DNA from: Chitinophaga sp. XS-30
GTDB taxonomy: Bacteria; Bacteroidota; Bacteroidia; Chitinophagales; Chitinophagaceae
Length of the DNA: 64,000 bases
Assembly (NCBI RefSeq): GCF_008086345.1
Contig: NZ_CP043006.1
Coordinates: 2,292,032 to 2,356,031 of the forward strand
Direction: 5' to 3'
Shown here: one piece after another, positions 1-7,975 of the stretch
How the letters are laid out: each line of letters opens with the position of its first letter
Numbering within the stretch: position 1 is the stretch's first letter
The notes under the pieces: generated by a model
The model's database searches: none
Told to the model about the DNA's origin: nothing
What the model saw: the letters and a program-made list of their open reading frames with translations, nothing else
Translations under genes and position numbers: made by a program

Positions 1-540
1 GATGAGCTGAAAGACGGCGGTTCCATCATCTGGGCCAATACCATCAAAGCCGTTCGTGCCCTCAACCCGCAAACCACCATGGAAACCCTGATCCCCGACT
101 TCAGGGGGGTATGGGAGAACCTGGAGCGCGTGATTGAAGTGGCCCCGGAAGTGGTATCCCACAACCTGGAAACTGTGGAGCGCATGACCAAACAGGTGCG
201 CATACAGGCAAAATACCACCGCAGCCTCGAAGTGATCCGCCGCCTGAAAGCAGGGGGCATGCGCACCAAGAGCGGCATCATGCTGGGCCTTGGCGAAACA
301 AAAGAAGAAGTGGTGCAGGCGATGCAGGACCTCTATGATAATGGCTGCGATGTAGTGACCCTGGGGCAATATCTCCAGCCCACTCCCAAACATCTGCCCG
401 TTGTACGGTTCGTGCATCCTGATGAATTTGCGGAACTGCGCGAGATCGGCTATGGTATGGGGCTTGATTATGTAGAGGCCGGGCCGCTGGTACGCTCTTC
501 CTATCATGCGGAAAAGCATATTTTCAGCGGACGGAAATAA
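1..540 (+). CDS. lipA: Lipoyl synthase, C-terminal part (5' end outside window)
   Basis: This is the last 179 codons of a radical-SAM lipoyl synthase, which inserts two sulfur atoms into protein-bound octanoyl chains to make lipoate for pyruvate and 2-oxoglutarate dehydrogenases and the glycine cleavage system. The frame is open from base 1, so the gene starts upstream; the ATG at 79 is internal. Visible family features are the ETLIPDF segment, the ARG-free core [12 protein letters not shown] with [32 protein letters not shown] and the C-terminal [12 protein letters not shown], whose serine lies in the conserved RSSYHA box that ligates the auxiliary cluster. The 4Fe-4S CX3CX2C motif lies outside the window. 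The cytosolic role is inferred from the family. Confidence 0.95.
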   Translation, partial: DELKDGGSIIWANTIKAVRALNPQTTMETLIPDFRGVWENLERVIEVAPEVVSHNLETVERMTKQVRIQAKYHRSLEVIRRLKAGGMRTKSGIMLGLGETKEEVVQAMQDLYDNGCDVVTLGQYLQPTPKHLPVVRFVHPDEFAELREIGYGMGLDYVEAGPLVRSSYHAEKHIFSGRK

Positions 541-557
541 TATTTTCCCGGCAAGGG

Positions 558-663
558 AAAGGACTATATCAAAAGTAAAGCAGACGGGACGGCGCAAGGC
601 TTAAGCGAAACGCGCTCCCGCAGATACTGGCAACAGGTCGCATTACTTTTGAGATAGTCCTTT
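558..663. repeat. Long imperfect hairpin downstream of lipA
   Basis: Two 21-base arms, 558-578 and 643-663, are reverse complements at 20 of 21 positions and enclose 64 bases. The right arm runs into seven T residues (661-667). This could be an unusually large-looped terminator for lipA, a MITE or REP-like remnant, or a small structured RNA. No open reading frame explains it. Confidence 0.5.
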
Positions 664-722
664 TTTTATGAAGATGTTGCAAAAGCTGCCGTAATTTAGC
701 CCTGTTTATACGCTTTATTGAT

Positions 723-1658
723 ATGATAAGAAACATATTCTGCCTGCTGGCTATGCTGCCGGCGTTCGCCTATGGTCAGCTCCGCTGGCATCCTTCGGAT
801 ATCCACAACAACGGCCTGCCCTCCTCCATGAAAGTTTATGAAACCACCGATTCCCTCGATGGCAAACCTTTCCGTGCATTTTACCTGGAAGCGGACCTGC
901 GGGACCCTCAGCTGGAATTCGTGATGCGTACCGGCGATGGCAAACGTTACACTCCCGCGCAGTACGACAGCATCGAAGGGCCGGGAGTGCTGGCTGTCAT
1001 CAACACCACATTCTTCTCTTTTAAAGACAACAGCAGCCTCAACCTGGTGATGCATAACGGCAGGGTGCTGGCCGTCAACCCGCTGTCATCCACCGTCAAT
1101 AATAAAACCGTGTACACCACCCGCGGCGCATTCGGCATCAGCAAAAAACGGCAGGCGGACATTGCCTGGGTGTATAACGTCGGCCCCAAAAAACGCGCTT
1201 ACGCCTACGATGTTCCCGTGACCCCGGAGATCAACGGCGCAGACACGGTGTATCGCCAGCCCGGCAAACGCTATCCCCGCGGTGCGCAACGCTGGAAGAT
1301 GAAGGAAGCAGCAGGCGGAGGCCCTGTGCTGGTGCAGAACGGCCAGCCGTTCGTAACGATGAAGGAAGAAAGGATGGGCGGTGTAAAAGCCATGCACCCG
1401 CGCTCGGCCATCGGTTATACGGCGGACAACAAACTGATACTGCTGGTGATCGAAGGGCGGAACAAAGGCATTGCGGAAGGTGCTACACTGGAGCAAATGG
1501 CAAAGATCTTTACGGACCTGCATTGCGTGGAGGCCCTGAACCTCGACGGCGGCGGCTCTTCGGCCTTGTACGTGCATCATCAGAACACCATCAAGCCTTC
1601 GGACAAAGGCGGGCAAAGGCCCGTTCCCGCGGTGCTGGTCATTCGCAGAAAGTCCTGA
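723..1658 (+). CDS. Exported phosphodiester glycosidase family protein (DUF2233/NAGPA-like)
   Basis: A 311-residue protein with an N-terminal signal peptide (MIRNIFCLLAMLPAFAYG) and a single phosphodiester glycosidase domain, the family of mammalian uncovering enzyme NAGPA. Diagnostic segments are INTTFFSF near residues 97-104, GGGPVLVQNG near 197-206, HPRSAIGY near 224-231 and the C-terminal NLDGGGSSALYV. Family members cleave sugar-phosphodiester bonds in cell-envelope glycans, but the substrate here is unknown. The protein should act in the periplasm or outside the cell. It converges directly on the next gene, with its stop at 1656-1658 abutting the neighbour's stop codon. Confidence 0.85.
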   Translation: MIRNIFCLLAMLPAFAYGQLRWHPSDIHNNGLPSSMKVYETTDSLDGKPFRAFYLEADLRDPQLEFVMRTGDGKRYTPAQYDSIEGPGVLAVINTTFFSFKDNSSLNLVMHNGRVLAVNPLSSTVNNKTVYTTRGAFGISKKRQADIAWVYNVGPKKRAYAYDVPVTPEINGADTVYRQPGKRYPRGAQRWKMKEAAGGGPVLVQNGQPFVTMKEERMGGVKAMHPRSAIGYTADNKLILLVIEGRNKGIAEGATLEQMAKIFTDLHCVEALNLDGGGSSALYVHHQNTIKPSDKGGQRPVPAVLVIRRKS

Positions 1659-2036
1659 TCACTTGTTTCTCCTTTCCCCATCTTCGTCAAACACCTGCAG
1701 CAGATGCCACTCGGTTAGTCCCGTAAGCAGCAGCGCGCAAAAGATGACGGGAGAAACGGTGACATACAGGAAAATATCGGATTGGGTTTTGAAGACGATC
1801 CCGGCCAGCAGACCGAAAGGGATCAGGATACAGCCCATGATACGCGACACATAAGCGGCATACTGATTGGCTTCATCCCAAGTTTGCTTGTTGATCGTAG
1901 AGGAGAAAGTACGGTATCCGTACCACGTTTTCATGCTGCGTGGCGGGTACCTGCGGATCATGAATCCCATAAAAAGGAATAACAATCCTGCCAGGAGGCT
2001 GGCGTTACAGAAGGGGCTATGCAATATGCCGGTCAT
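1659..2036 (-). CDS. SdpI-family small membrane protein
   Basis: A 125-residue protein with about three hydrophobic segments and the SdpI/YhfL signature WYGYRTFSSTINKQTWDEAN near residues 38-57. Bacillus SdpI gives immunity to the SdpC toxin, but most members, especially in Bacteroidota, have no known role, so only the family is called. Its start codon sits immediately after a strong hairpin (2037-2071) that terminates the upstream asmA-like gene. That leaves no normal ribosome-binding region for this start, so translation may begin at the internal Met at residue 23. Confidence 0.75.
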   Translation of the reverse strand: MTGILHSPFCNASLLAGLLFLFMGFMIRRYPPRSMKTWYGYRTFSSTINKQTWDEANQYAAYVSRIMGCILIPFGLLAGIVFKTQSDIFLYVTVSPVIFCALLLTGLTEWHLLQVFDEDGERRNK

Positions 2037-2071
2037 AATTAAAGCGTGACATGATCTGCCACGCTTTAATT
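2037..2071 (-). terminator. Perfect 12-bp hairpin after the AsmA-like gene
   Basis: Arms 2037-2048 and 2060-2071 are perfect reverse complements (AATTAAAGCGTG and its mate) around an 11-base loop. It lies 10 bases past the stop of the AsmA-like gene and directly abuts the start of the SdpI-like gene. The AT-rich stem base could supply the U-rich tail. Confidence 0.75.
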
Positions 2072-2081
2072 ACAAATAAGG

Positions 2082-4790
2082 TTATTGCTTTGTTGTGTCT
2101 TTTGTATTGTTTTTGCGGTTCAGCAGCCCTTTGAGTGTATTATTGAGCGTTTTCTCCGCAGCTTTGCCCGCATCCTGCAGCGGTTTGCCGGACCTGGTGC
2201 TGTCATCCCCGCCGAGCAGCTTGTTCTTCAGTTCTTCTTTGGCGGAAGACAATACCTGGTTCTTTACCTGTGCCAGGGAATCTTTTACCGTATTCTTCGC
2301 AGAGTCGATCTGGTTCTTCACCAGCGTGGCGGCCTGCATTTTCAGGTTGTTCACGGCATCTCCCGCCGCTTCTTTCAGGTCGGTCTTCAGTGAAGGTTTG
2401 GCAATGCTGCCGCCCATCAATACGTTGAGATGCACACTGTCCCCGATGTTCACCGGAATACCTTTGTTGCCGGCCTGCGTAACGAGATTGTTAACGAGCG
2501 CATTGCCCTGGCTGCCCATAAGGCTGCGGGGGAGCGCCAGCTGAATGGTATAGTCGAGGCTCTGGTCGAATCCATGGGAGCCGCCGATGAGCATATTCAT
2601 ATTGTTCAGCTTTACCCGGAAGGGGTTTACGCTCATGCGGCCGTTCGTGAATGCGAAGTAGTTTTTAATGTCTTTTATAGAAATGTTTTTCAACGAGTTA
2701 ACGTTCAGCTGGTTCGCCAACTGGTCCAGCGGCTGGAATTTCTGCAGGAAGCCCTGGATCAGCAGCAGGTTCCCTTCGCCGGTGAGGGTATTCAGTACCG
2801 GCGACATATCTTCTCCCAGTTTTCCCGTCACGCTCATTCTGGAGCTGAGTTTCCCGCTGAGGAATTTGCCGATGGGCATCAGTTGCTGTACGGTGTTGAA
2901 AGCGTTGAAGGTTTGCTGCACATCCAGCTCCTTCACGTCATAAGTGAGGCTGATGGCAGGATGGGCCTTGTCTTCTTTGGTAGCGTATGTTCCGTCTATC
3001 TGCATGCTGCCCTGCAAGCCATTGGCTTTGATATTTTTCAGGGTAACGGTTTCATCGCGCAGCAGGAGGGTGCCGGACAATTGGGTCAGGTCCAGTTTAT
3101 CATAATGCACTTTGTCTGCCTGCGCGTTGATCGTGAAATCGAGGTTGTTGGGCACGATGAACGGGCCGCTGGCTGTAGTGTCCGCCGCAGCGGGAGAGGC
3201 CGGCTCACTGCCGGTAGCCATCCATTTATCGAGATTGACCTGGTCTGCCTTTACATCCAGTCTGCCATTGAGCGGTTCGTTACGGAATGCGTAGGCAAGG
3301 AAGTTGTTCAATTCCCCGTTCGCGGAGAAATTGGTGCCGAGGTACTGCCCGTTGAATTGAGGAACGGTCACATTCTTCGGATTGAACTGCATGAGCAGTG
3401 CGGCAACTTTCAACCCATCGGGATAGTCGGCGCTGCGATAGAGCAGGTCTTTGACGGACAGGTTGCCGGATGCATCGAAGCTTTCATATTGCTGCTTTTC
3501 GACGGCGCTCATATAACCGCGGGCTTTAAGGTCGGCATCCAGCAAGCCGGTAAGGGACGTGCCTTTTTCGAATTTCACGAACTGGGATACCTTGCTGAGG
3601 TCCAGCCGTCCTTTTGCCGCAGCATCGAGATAAAGATCGGATACCGGTGTTTTGATCATCAACCGCATATCCACGGGGCTTTCATCCATTTCCAGGTGCG
3701 CCTGCGGAATGTCTACCAGGGTATGGTCCGGCACCCCGTCAGGATTGGTTACGTTCACCGTCAGCTGTATGTTCTTCACGGGCTTCGGCAGATCAGGGTA
3801 CTGGAAGAACCCGTTCTTTACGCCGAGATGCAGTGCGTACGCCGGCATCTGATCGGCTGCGTAGGTGCCTTTTACAAAACCGTTGAACACGGCGGAGCCG
3901 CTTGTTTTGATCTTTGCGAAATCCTGCGTGAAAATGGATGGGATCAGCGAGAGGATGTCCTTGAAGTCGGTGGATGGCGCATCAAATTTGATGTCCATAT
4001 TATAAGTACTGTCGTTCAGCAACTGGAAGAAGCCTTCAGACGTGAGTTTCAGGTTATTGACAGCGATTTTGTCCGTCTTGAAAGTATAAGTGCCGGTATT
4101 GTTATCAATATTGATGTCGGCCAGTATTTCGGCTTTGGTGTTGAGGAGATAGGGAATAAATCCGGAGGCAAAGCTGAGCGAGCCGGCGGAAGTAGTGGTC
4201 TGCAGCGTGAACTGATCCTGCGAAAAATCCCCTTTCCCTTTATGGTCCAGCTGCTCGATGGACAGGTGATAATGCGCCTGCCGGTCGCTGTACTTGAGCG
4301 TGGCGTTCTCTATGCTGTATTGCCGGAGGCTGAGGGAAAAATCACTGGCGGCGGTATCTTCAGGCGCTCCGCCGGCGGCGGTGGTGTCCGGTTTGGTAAT
4401 ATCCCAGTTGGCGCGGCCTTCTTCATCCACAATGGCGTATATACGTGGCTGTTGTACCGCTATGTTGTAGATATCGATATTGTCTCCTTTGATCACGCTC
4501 ATGAGGTCCATGGCGAGGTCAAGTTTCCGGACAACAACGAGGGTATCTCCGTTGAAGTGCTCCACGCCCGTCACCTGCAATTCTTCCAAAGCAACGGCCA
4601 GCCGCGGGAAACGCCGCAGCAGGCTGATATCCACGTCTTTGAAATCTACTTTGGCGTTCAGGTTCTTGTTCAGTTCCGTTTTGATCTTTGCGATGATCTG
4701 GCCTTTGAAGAGATAGGGGATGGCTATCAGCAGTGCAATAAGCACAAGCAGGGTGATCCCGATACCCTTCAGTATCTTTTTTATGTTCAT
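2082..4790 (-). CDS. AsmA-family envelope protein
   Basis: A 902-residue protein with one N-terminal membrane anchor (residues about 9-28) followed by the AsmA core, seen as KIKTELNKNLNAKVDFKDVDISLLRRFP and later beta-rich repeats. The AsmA-like C-terminal domain (GEGNLLLIQGFLQKFQPLDQLANQLN, FRVKLNNMNMLIGGSHGFDQSLDY) is followed by a helical Lys/Asp-rich tail. AsmA-like proteins are bridge-like beta-groove proteins thought to move phospholipids between inner and outer membranes; that role is inferred here. It is a single-gene unit reading away from trmH, with a hairpin terminator 10 bases after the stop. A 795-codon antisense open frame over it is a shadow. Confidence 0.85.
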   Translation of the reverse strand: MNIKKILKGIGITLLVLIALLIAIPYLFKGQIIAKIKTELNKNLNAKVDFKDVDISLLRRFPRLAVALEELQVTGVEHFNGDTLVVVRKLDLAMDLMSVIKGDNIDIYNIAVQQPRIYAIVDEEGRANWDITKPDTTAAGGAPEDTAASDFSLSLRQYSIENATLKYSDRQAHYHLSIEQLDHKGKGDFSQDQFTLQTTTSAGSLSFASGFIPYLLNTKAEILADINIDNNTGTYTFKTDKIAVNNLKLTSEGFFQLLNDSTYNMDIKFDAPSTDFKDILSLIPSIFTQDFAKIKTSGSAVFNGFVKGTYAADQMPAYALHLGVKNGFFQYPDLPKPVKNIQLTVNVTNPDGVPDHTLVDIPQAHLEMDESPVDMRLMIKTPVSDLYLDAAAKGRLDLSKVSQFVKFEKGTSLTGLLDADLKARGYMSAVEKQQYESFDASGNLSVKDLLYRSADYPDGLKVAALLMQFNPKNVTVPQFNGQYLGTNFSANGELNNFLAYAFRNEPLNGRLDVKADQVNLDKWMATGSEPASPAAADTTASGPFIVPNNLDFTINAQADKVHYDKLDLTQLSGTLLLRDETVTLKNIKANGLQGSMQIDGTYATKEDKAHPAISLTYDVKELDVQQTFNAFNTVQQLMPIGKFLSGKLSSRMSVTGKLGEDMSPVLNTLTGEGNLLLIQGFLQKFQPLDQLANQLNVNSLKNISIKDIKNYFAFTNGRMSVNPFRVKLNNMNMLIGGSHGFDQSLDYTIQLALPRSLMGSQGNALVNNLVTQAGNKGIPVNIGDSVHLNVLMGGSIAKPSLKTDLKEAAGDAVNNLKMQAATLVKNQIDSAKNTVKDSLAQVKNQVLSSAKEELKNKLLGGDDSTRSGKPLQDAGKAAEKTLNNTLKGLLNRKNNTKDTTKQ

Positions 4791-4881
4791 AGGAGCAATT
4801 TATTAAACTCCTGCTAAAGATAGTAATTCGGCTTGCCTAAACTTAATTTCTGCTAATTTTACCCGTAAATTAACAGATATT

Positions 4882-5475
4882 ATGACACCGGAACGTAGAG
4901 AAAGGCTTTTGTCCGTATTGCACAAACGGCAGGCTGGCATTACCGTGGTACTGGAGAATGTGGAAGACCCTCACAATATCTCTGCTGTCATGCGCACTTG
5001 CGATGCGGTGGGCATACAGGACCTGTATGTGCTGACCACCAAGATCCCCCGGCACAAAAAATGGGGCGCCAAAAGCTCCTCCAGCGCCGCCAAATGGCTC
5101 AGTATTCACGCCTATACGGATGCGAATGAGATGATGGCGGAATTGCGCCGGCATTACGACAAGATCTACACCACTCACCTGGCCTCGGATTCGGTCAGTC
5201 TTTATGATATTGACTTCACCGGCCGTGTAGCCCTTATTTTCGGTAATGAGCACAGCGGAGTTTCCGATGAGCTGCGTACCATGGCGGATGGCAATTTCAT
5301 TATTCCGCAGGTAGGGATCATCCGTTCACTGAACATTTCCGTGGCCTGCGCCGTAAGTATATACGAAGCGATGCGCCAGCGGCATGCCGCCGGTCAATAT
5401 AACCAGCCCGATCTTTCCGAAGCGCGGCAGGCTGCGCTGCTGGAAGAGTGGGGATTTAAGGAAGAAGACCTTTGA
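4882..5475 (+). CDS. trmH: tRNA (guanosine-2'-O-)-methyltransferase TrmH
   Basis: A 197-residue SPOUT methyltransferase that uses S-adenosylmethionine to methylate the 2'-OH of G18 in the tRNA D-loop. It aligns over its length with E. coli TrmH: ITVVLENVEDPHNISAVMRT (motif 1, with the catalytic Arg), ALIFGNEHSGVSDE (motif 2) and IPQVGIIRSLNISVACAVSI (motif 3 knot). It lacks the long C-terminal extension of the enterobacterial enzyme. It is followed by a thioredoxin-like gene only two bases after its stop, suggesting cotranscription without an obvious functional link. Confidence 0.9.
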   Translation: MTPERRERLLSVLHKRQAGITVVLENVEDPHNISAVMRTCDAVGIQDLYVLTTKIPRHKKWGAKSSSSAAKWLSIHAYTDANEMMAELRRHYDKIYTTHLASDSVSLYDIDFTGRVALIFGNEHSGVSDELRTMADGNFIIPQVGIIRSLNISVACAVSIYEAMRQRHAAGQYNQPDLSEARQAALLEEWGFKEEDL

Positions 5476-5477
5476 TC

Positions 5478-5951
5478 ATGAAAAAACTGTTGCCCTTTTT
5501 GCTGTTTTTTTGCTGCCCTGCGTTTTCGCAGGAAGTAACACGCGTTCCGGTATCGGGACTGGACGCTTTGCTCCGTCATCCCGATACGGCACTGGTGGTG
5601 AATCTCTGGGCTACCTGGTGCGCGCCTTGTGTGAAGGAGATCCCGCATTTCGAGAAACAGGCAAAGGCACTGAAGGGGCAGCAGGTAAAATTCATCTTTC
5701 TCAGCCTGGACATGGAGGATGCCTATCCAAAGAAAATACAGCAGTTCATCCGCCGCCGGCAGCTGGATTCCCCGGTTTTCTGGCTGGATGAGCAGAATGC
5801 CAACAAATACGCCCGAACCATACATCCCCGTTGGCAGGGAAGCATTCCCGCCACCATTTTCATCAATACAGCAAAGGGATACCGGAAATTCGTGGAAGGA
5901 GAGATCAGTGAAGCCCGATTGAAAAAAGAGATCAGCAGCATGATGGAATGA
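5478..5951 (+). CDS. TlpA-like periplasmic thiol-disulfide oxidoreductase
   Basis: A 157-residue thioredoxin-fold protein with a signal peptide (MKKLLPFLLFFCCPAFSQ) and the redox motif WCAPC at residues 47-51. The later QGSIPATIFIN segment contains the cis-Pro of the fold. Such proteins reduce or oxidise disulfides of exported proteins, for example in cytochrome c maturation; the partner here is not evident. The ATG at 5478 is chosen over an in-frame TTG at 5472, because it gives a normal signal peptide and a two-base gap to trmH. Confidence 0.85.
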   Translation: MKKLLPFLLFFCCPAFSQEVTRVPVSGLDALLRHPDTALVVNLWATWCAPCVKEIPHFEKQAKALKGQQVKFIFLSLDMEDAYPKKIQQFIRRRQLDSPVFWLDEQNANKYARTIHPRWQGSIPATIFINTAKGYRKFVEGEISEARLKKEISSMME

Positions 5952-6062
5952 TCTTCTCCAACAAACGTGTCAATTCTGACTGTTGCCACTTGGAATAGTT
6001 AATAATTGCGTATCTTTCAGTTGATTACAGACACTAGATAAGTATTCCTATACAGAAGAAAT

Positions 6063-7310
6063 ATGAGAAAATTGCTTTCGGCAATTTCGGGCAGTAAGCA
6101 TGTATTTACTTTAGAGCACCAGGTTTTCAACAGTACCAGTTTCGTTATCACCCTATTTGCATTGATGGCCTCAACAGGTAATTACCTGATCGGGCTAAAT
6201 GCCTATACCATATGGCCGGGGTATATAGGGGGAGCGGCGTCTATCATTGTTTTTTACCTGACGAGGGTCAAAAAGATATTTACGCCGGTACTGGTGATCT
6301 TCTATGCAGGTGTGGCTGCCATTGTGATGTGCTTCCTTTATTTTGCCAACGGAGGGTCTTTCGGTACTATCCTGTACCTGATCGTTATGCTGCTGACCAT
6401 CATGCAAATGGTGGTGCCGCCACGATTCCAGTTATGGCTGCTGTTCGGGTTGCTGTATTCGATCATCTTCATCCTGCTTGTGCTGGAGTATCTGCACCCC
6501 GACTGGGTGGTGCCTTACCATTCGCGCGCGGAGCGGTTGCTGGACCATGGTATCGGCATCCTGTACACCGTATTCTTCATCACTGTGGTGGTAGTGGTTT
6601 TCCGGCGCAGTTATGTACGGGAACGGAACCAGGTGAAGCAGCAGAATGAAGACCTGCTGGTGTTGAAAACAGAACTGGAGCAGTCCGTCAGGCTGGCCAA
6701 TGAGCGTCATGAGCGGATACAGATCATTCTGCGGGAGTTGCATCACCGTGTAAAGAACAATCTGCAGGTGATCTCCAGCCTGCTGGCCCTGCAGCATAAC
6801 CGTATGGAGGACAGTGCGGCCAGGGCGTCACTGGAAGCCAGCAGGACCCGTATTGAGGCCATGGCCCTTATTCACAAGGGGCTGTATCAGCATGAAGATG
6901 TGTCTGCCGTGGAGATCGGGCCTTACCTTACCTCATTGACCGGCTCTATTGCCAGCAGTTATGGATATGGCCCGGAGGAAGTGGGCATAAAATTGCAGCT
7001 GGAAGAGAAGTTGCTGGATATCGACCGGGCAGTGCCGATCGGGCTGATCGTCAATGAGCTGGTCAGCAACGCGTTCAAACATGCGTTTAAAGGCGTGGAG
7101 CAGCCGCGGATAGCGGTTTGGCTGACACAAAACGGGCAGGGCCTTGAGCTTGCGGTGGCAGACAATGGCACAGGGATACAACATCCTGATGATCTGCAAA
7201 AACCGGCCTCTTTCGGCATGAAGCTGGTGCGTACACTGGTGCTTCAGTTGAATGCACAGTTGCATATCGAGCAGAATAACGGTACAACATTTCGCATTGT
7301 AACAACATAA
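6063..7310 (+). CDS. Membrane sensor histidine kinase, HisKA_2 type
   Basis: A 415-residue protein. Residues 25-180 carry six or so membrane segments with no large extracellular loop, followed by a coiled linker (185-220) and a HisKA_2 dimerisation and phosphorylation domain with RELHHRVKNNLQVISSLL at 224-241 (phospho-acceptor His227/228). The ATPase domain has an N box (NELVSNAFKHAF) and DNGTG. Kinases of this family autophosphorylate and pass phosphate to a partner regulator. The response regulator starts one base after its stop, so the two form a cognate pair. There is no PAS or other recognisable ligand domain, so the signal is probably sensed in the membrane. Confidence 0.9.
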   Translation: MRKLLSAISGSKHVFTLEHQVFNSTSFVITLFALMASTGNYLIGLNAYTIWPGYIGGAASIIVFYLTRVKKIFTPVLVIFYAGVAAIVMCFLYFANGGSFGTILYLIVMLLTIMQMVVPPRFQLWLLFGLLYSIIFILLVLEYLHPDWVVPYHSRAERLLDHGIGILYTVFFITVVVVVFRRSYVRERNQVKQQNEDLLVLKTELEQSVRLANERHERIQIILRELHHRVKNNLQVISSLLALQHNRMEDSAARASLEASRTRIEAMALIHKGLYQHEDVSAVEIGPYLTSLTGSIASSYGYGPEEVGIKLQLEEKLLDIDRAVPIGLIVNELVSNAFKHAFKGVEQPRIAVWLTQNGQGLELAVADNGTGIQHPDDLQKPASFGMKLVRTLVLQLNAQLHIEQNNGTTFRIVTT

Positions 7311-7311
7311 C

Positions 7312-7920
7312 ATGAACACTAACGCAACTATCCTGATCGTAGAAGATGAGCTGATCACAGCGGAAAGCATAGCAGAATTGCTGGCGCAGGAAGATTATGA
7401 GATCGCGGGTGTTACGCCAACAGCTGCGGGCGCGCTGGACATCTGTGAAGAAAAGCGGCCGCATGTAGTGATCTGCGATATCAATATCAAAGGAAATATC
7501 AATGGGCTGGAACTGGCCAAACAGTTGAAACGGCTCTACCAGTGCGAGGTCATTTTTCTGACTGCCTACACAGATGCGGCCACTATTCAGGCCGCCGCTG
7601 CCACCGTGCCGGTGATGTACGTGGTGAAGCCTTTCAGTGACGCACAGTTGCTGGCGGCTGTGCAGATGGCCTTTCACAAGCTGTATTTCAAGGCAGAAAG
7701 CGAAGCAGAGGTGCCCGCGGGGGTAAAGGTGCAGCTGAGCGACCGGGAAATGGAGGTGGTACAGCTGGTGGCGCAGGGGCTTTCCTCGAAGCAGATCGCG
7801 CAACGTTTGTTTATCAGTGAAGAAACCGTGAAAACACATCGCCGGCGCATGCTGCACAGGAACAATATTGCCAATTTCCCGCAGCTGATCTACCAGCTGG
7901 GGCTTCGGGAGAAAGCATAA
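7312..7920 (+). CDS. Response regulator with LuxR-type DNA-binding domain
   Basis: A 202-residue transcription factor. The receiver domain (1-120) has acidic pocket residues E11/D12, phospho-acceptor Asp56, Thr84 and Lys106. A C-terminal LuxR/GerE helix-turn-helix follows at about 138-200 (LSDREMEVVQLVAQGLSSKQ, ISEETVKTHRRRM). Phosphorylation by the kinase encoded immediately upstream is expected to change DNA binding. No target site was recognised in the window. The gene ends at a bidirectional terminator shared with nrdA. Confidence 0.92.
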   Translation: MNTNATILIVEDELITAESIAELLAQEDYEIAGVTPTAAGALDICEEKRPHVVICDINIKGNINGLELAKQLKRLYQCEVIFLTAYTDAATIQAAAATVPVMYVVKPFSDAQLLAAVQMAFHKLYFKAESEAEVPAGVKVQLSDREMEVVQLVAQGLSSKQIAQRLFISEETVKTHRRRMLHRNNIANFPQLIYQLGLREKA

Positions 7921-7925
7921 CGAAA

Positions 7926-7960
7926 AAGGCCTGAGCGCTTCCACGCCCAGGCCTTCTTTT
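7926..7960. terminator. Bidirectional terminator between response regulator and nrdA
   Basis: A stem of 8 plus 3 base pairs with one A-C mismatch (AAGGCCTG...CAGGCCTT) has a CTTCCA loop. A T-run follows on the plus strand (7957-7960) and an A-run precedes (7923-7927), so it can serve both convergent transcripts. Confidence 0.8.
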
Positions 7961-7975
7961 ATCTAAAGTTGACAA

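Noticed and set aside
2430-4817. 795-codon plus-strand open frame
   Set aside because: It is antisense to the AsmA-like gene, shows no family motif, and results from the codon bias of the real gene.
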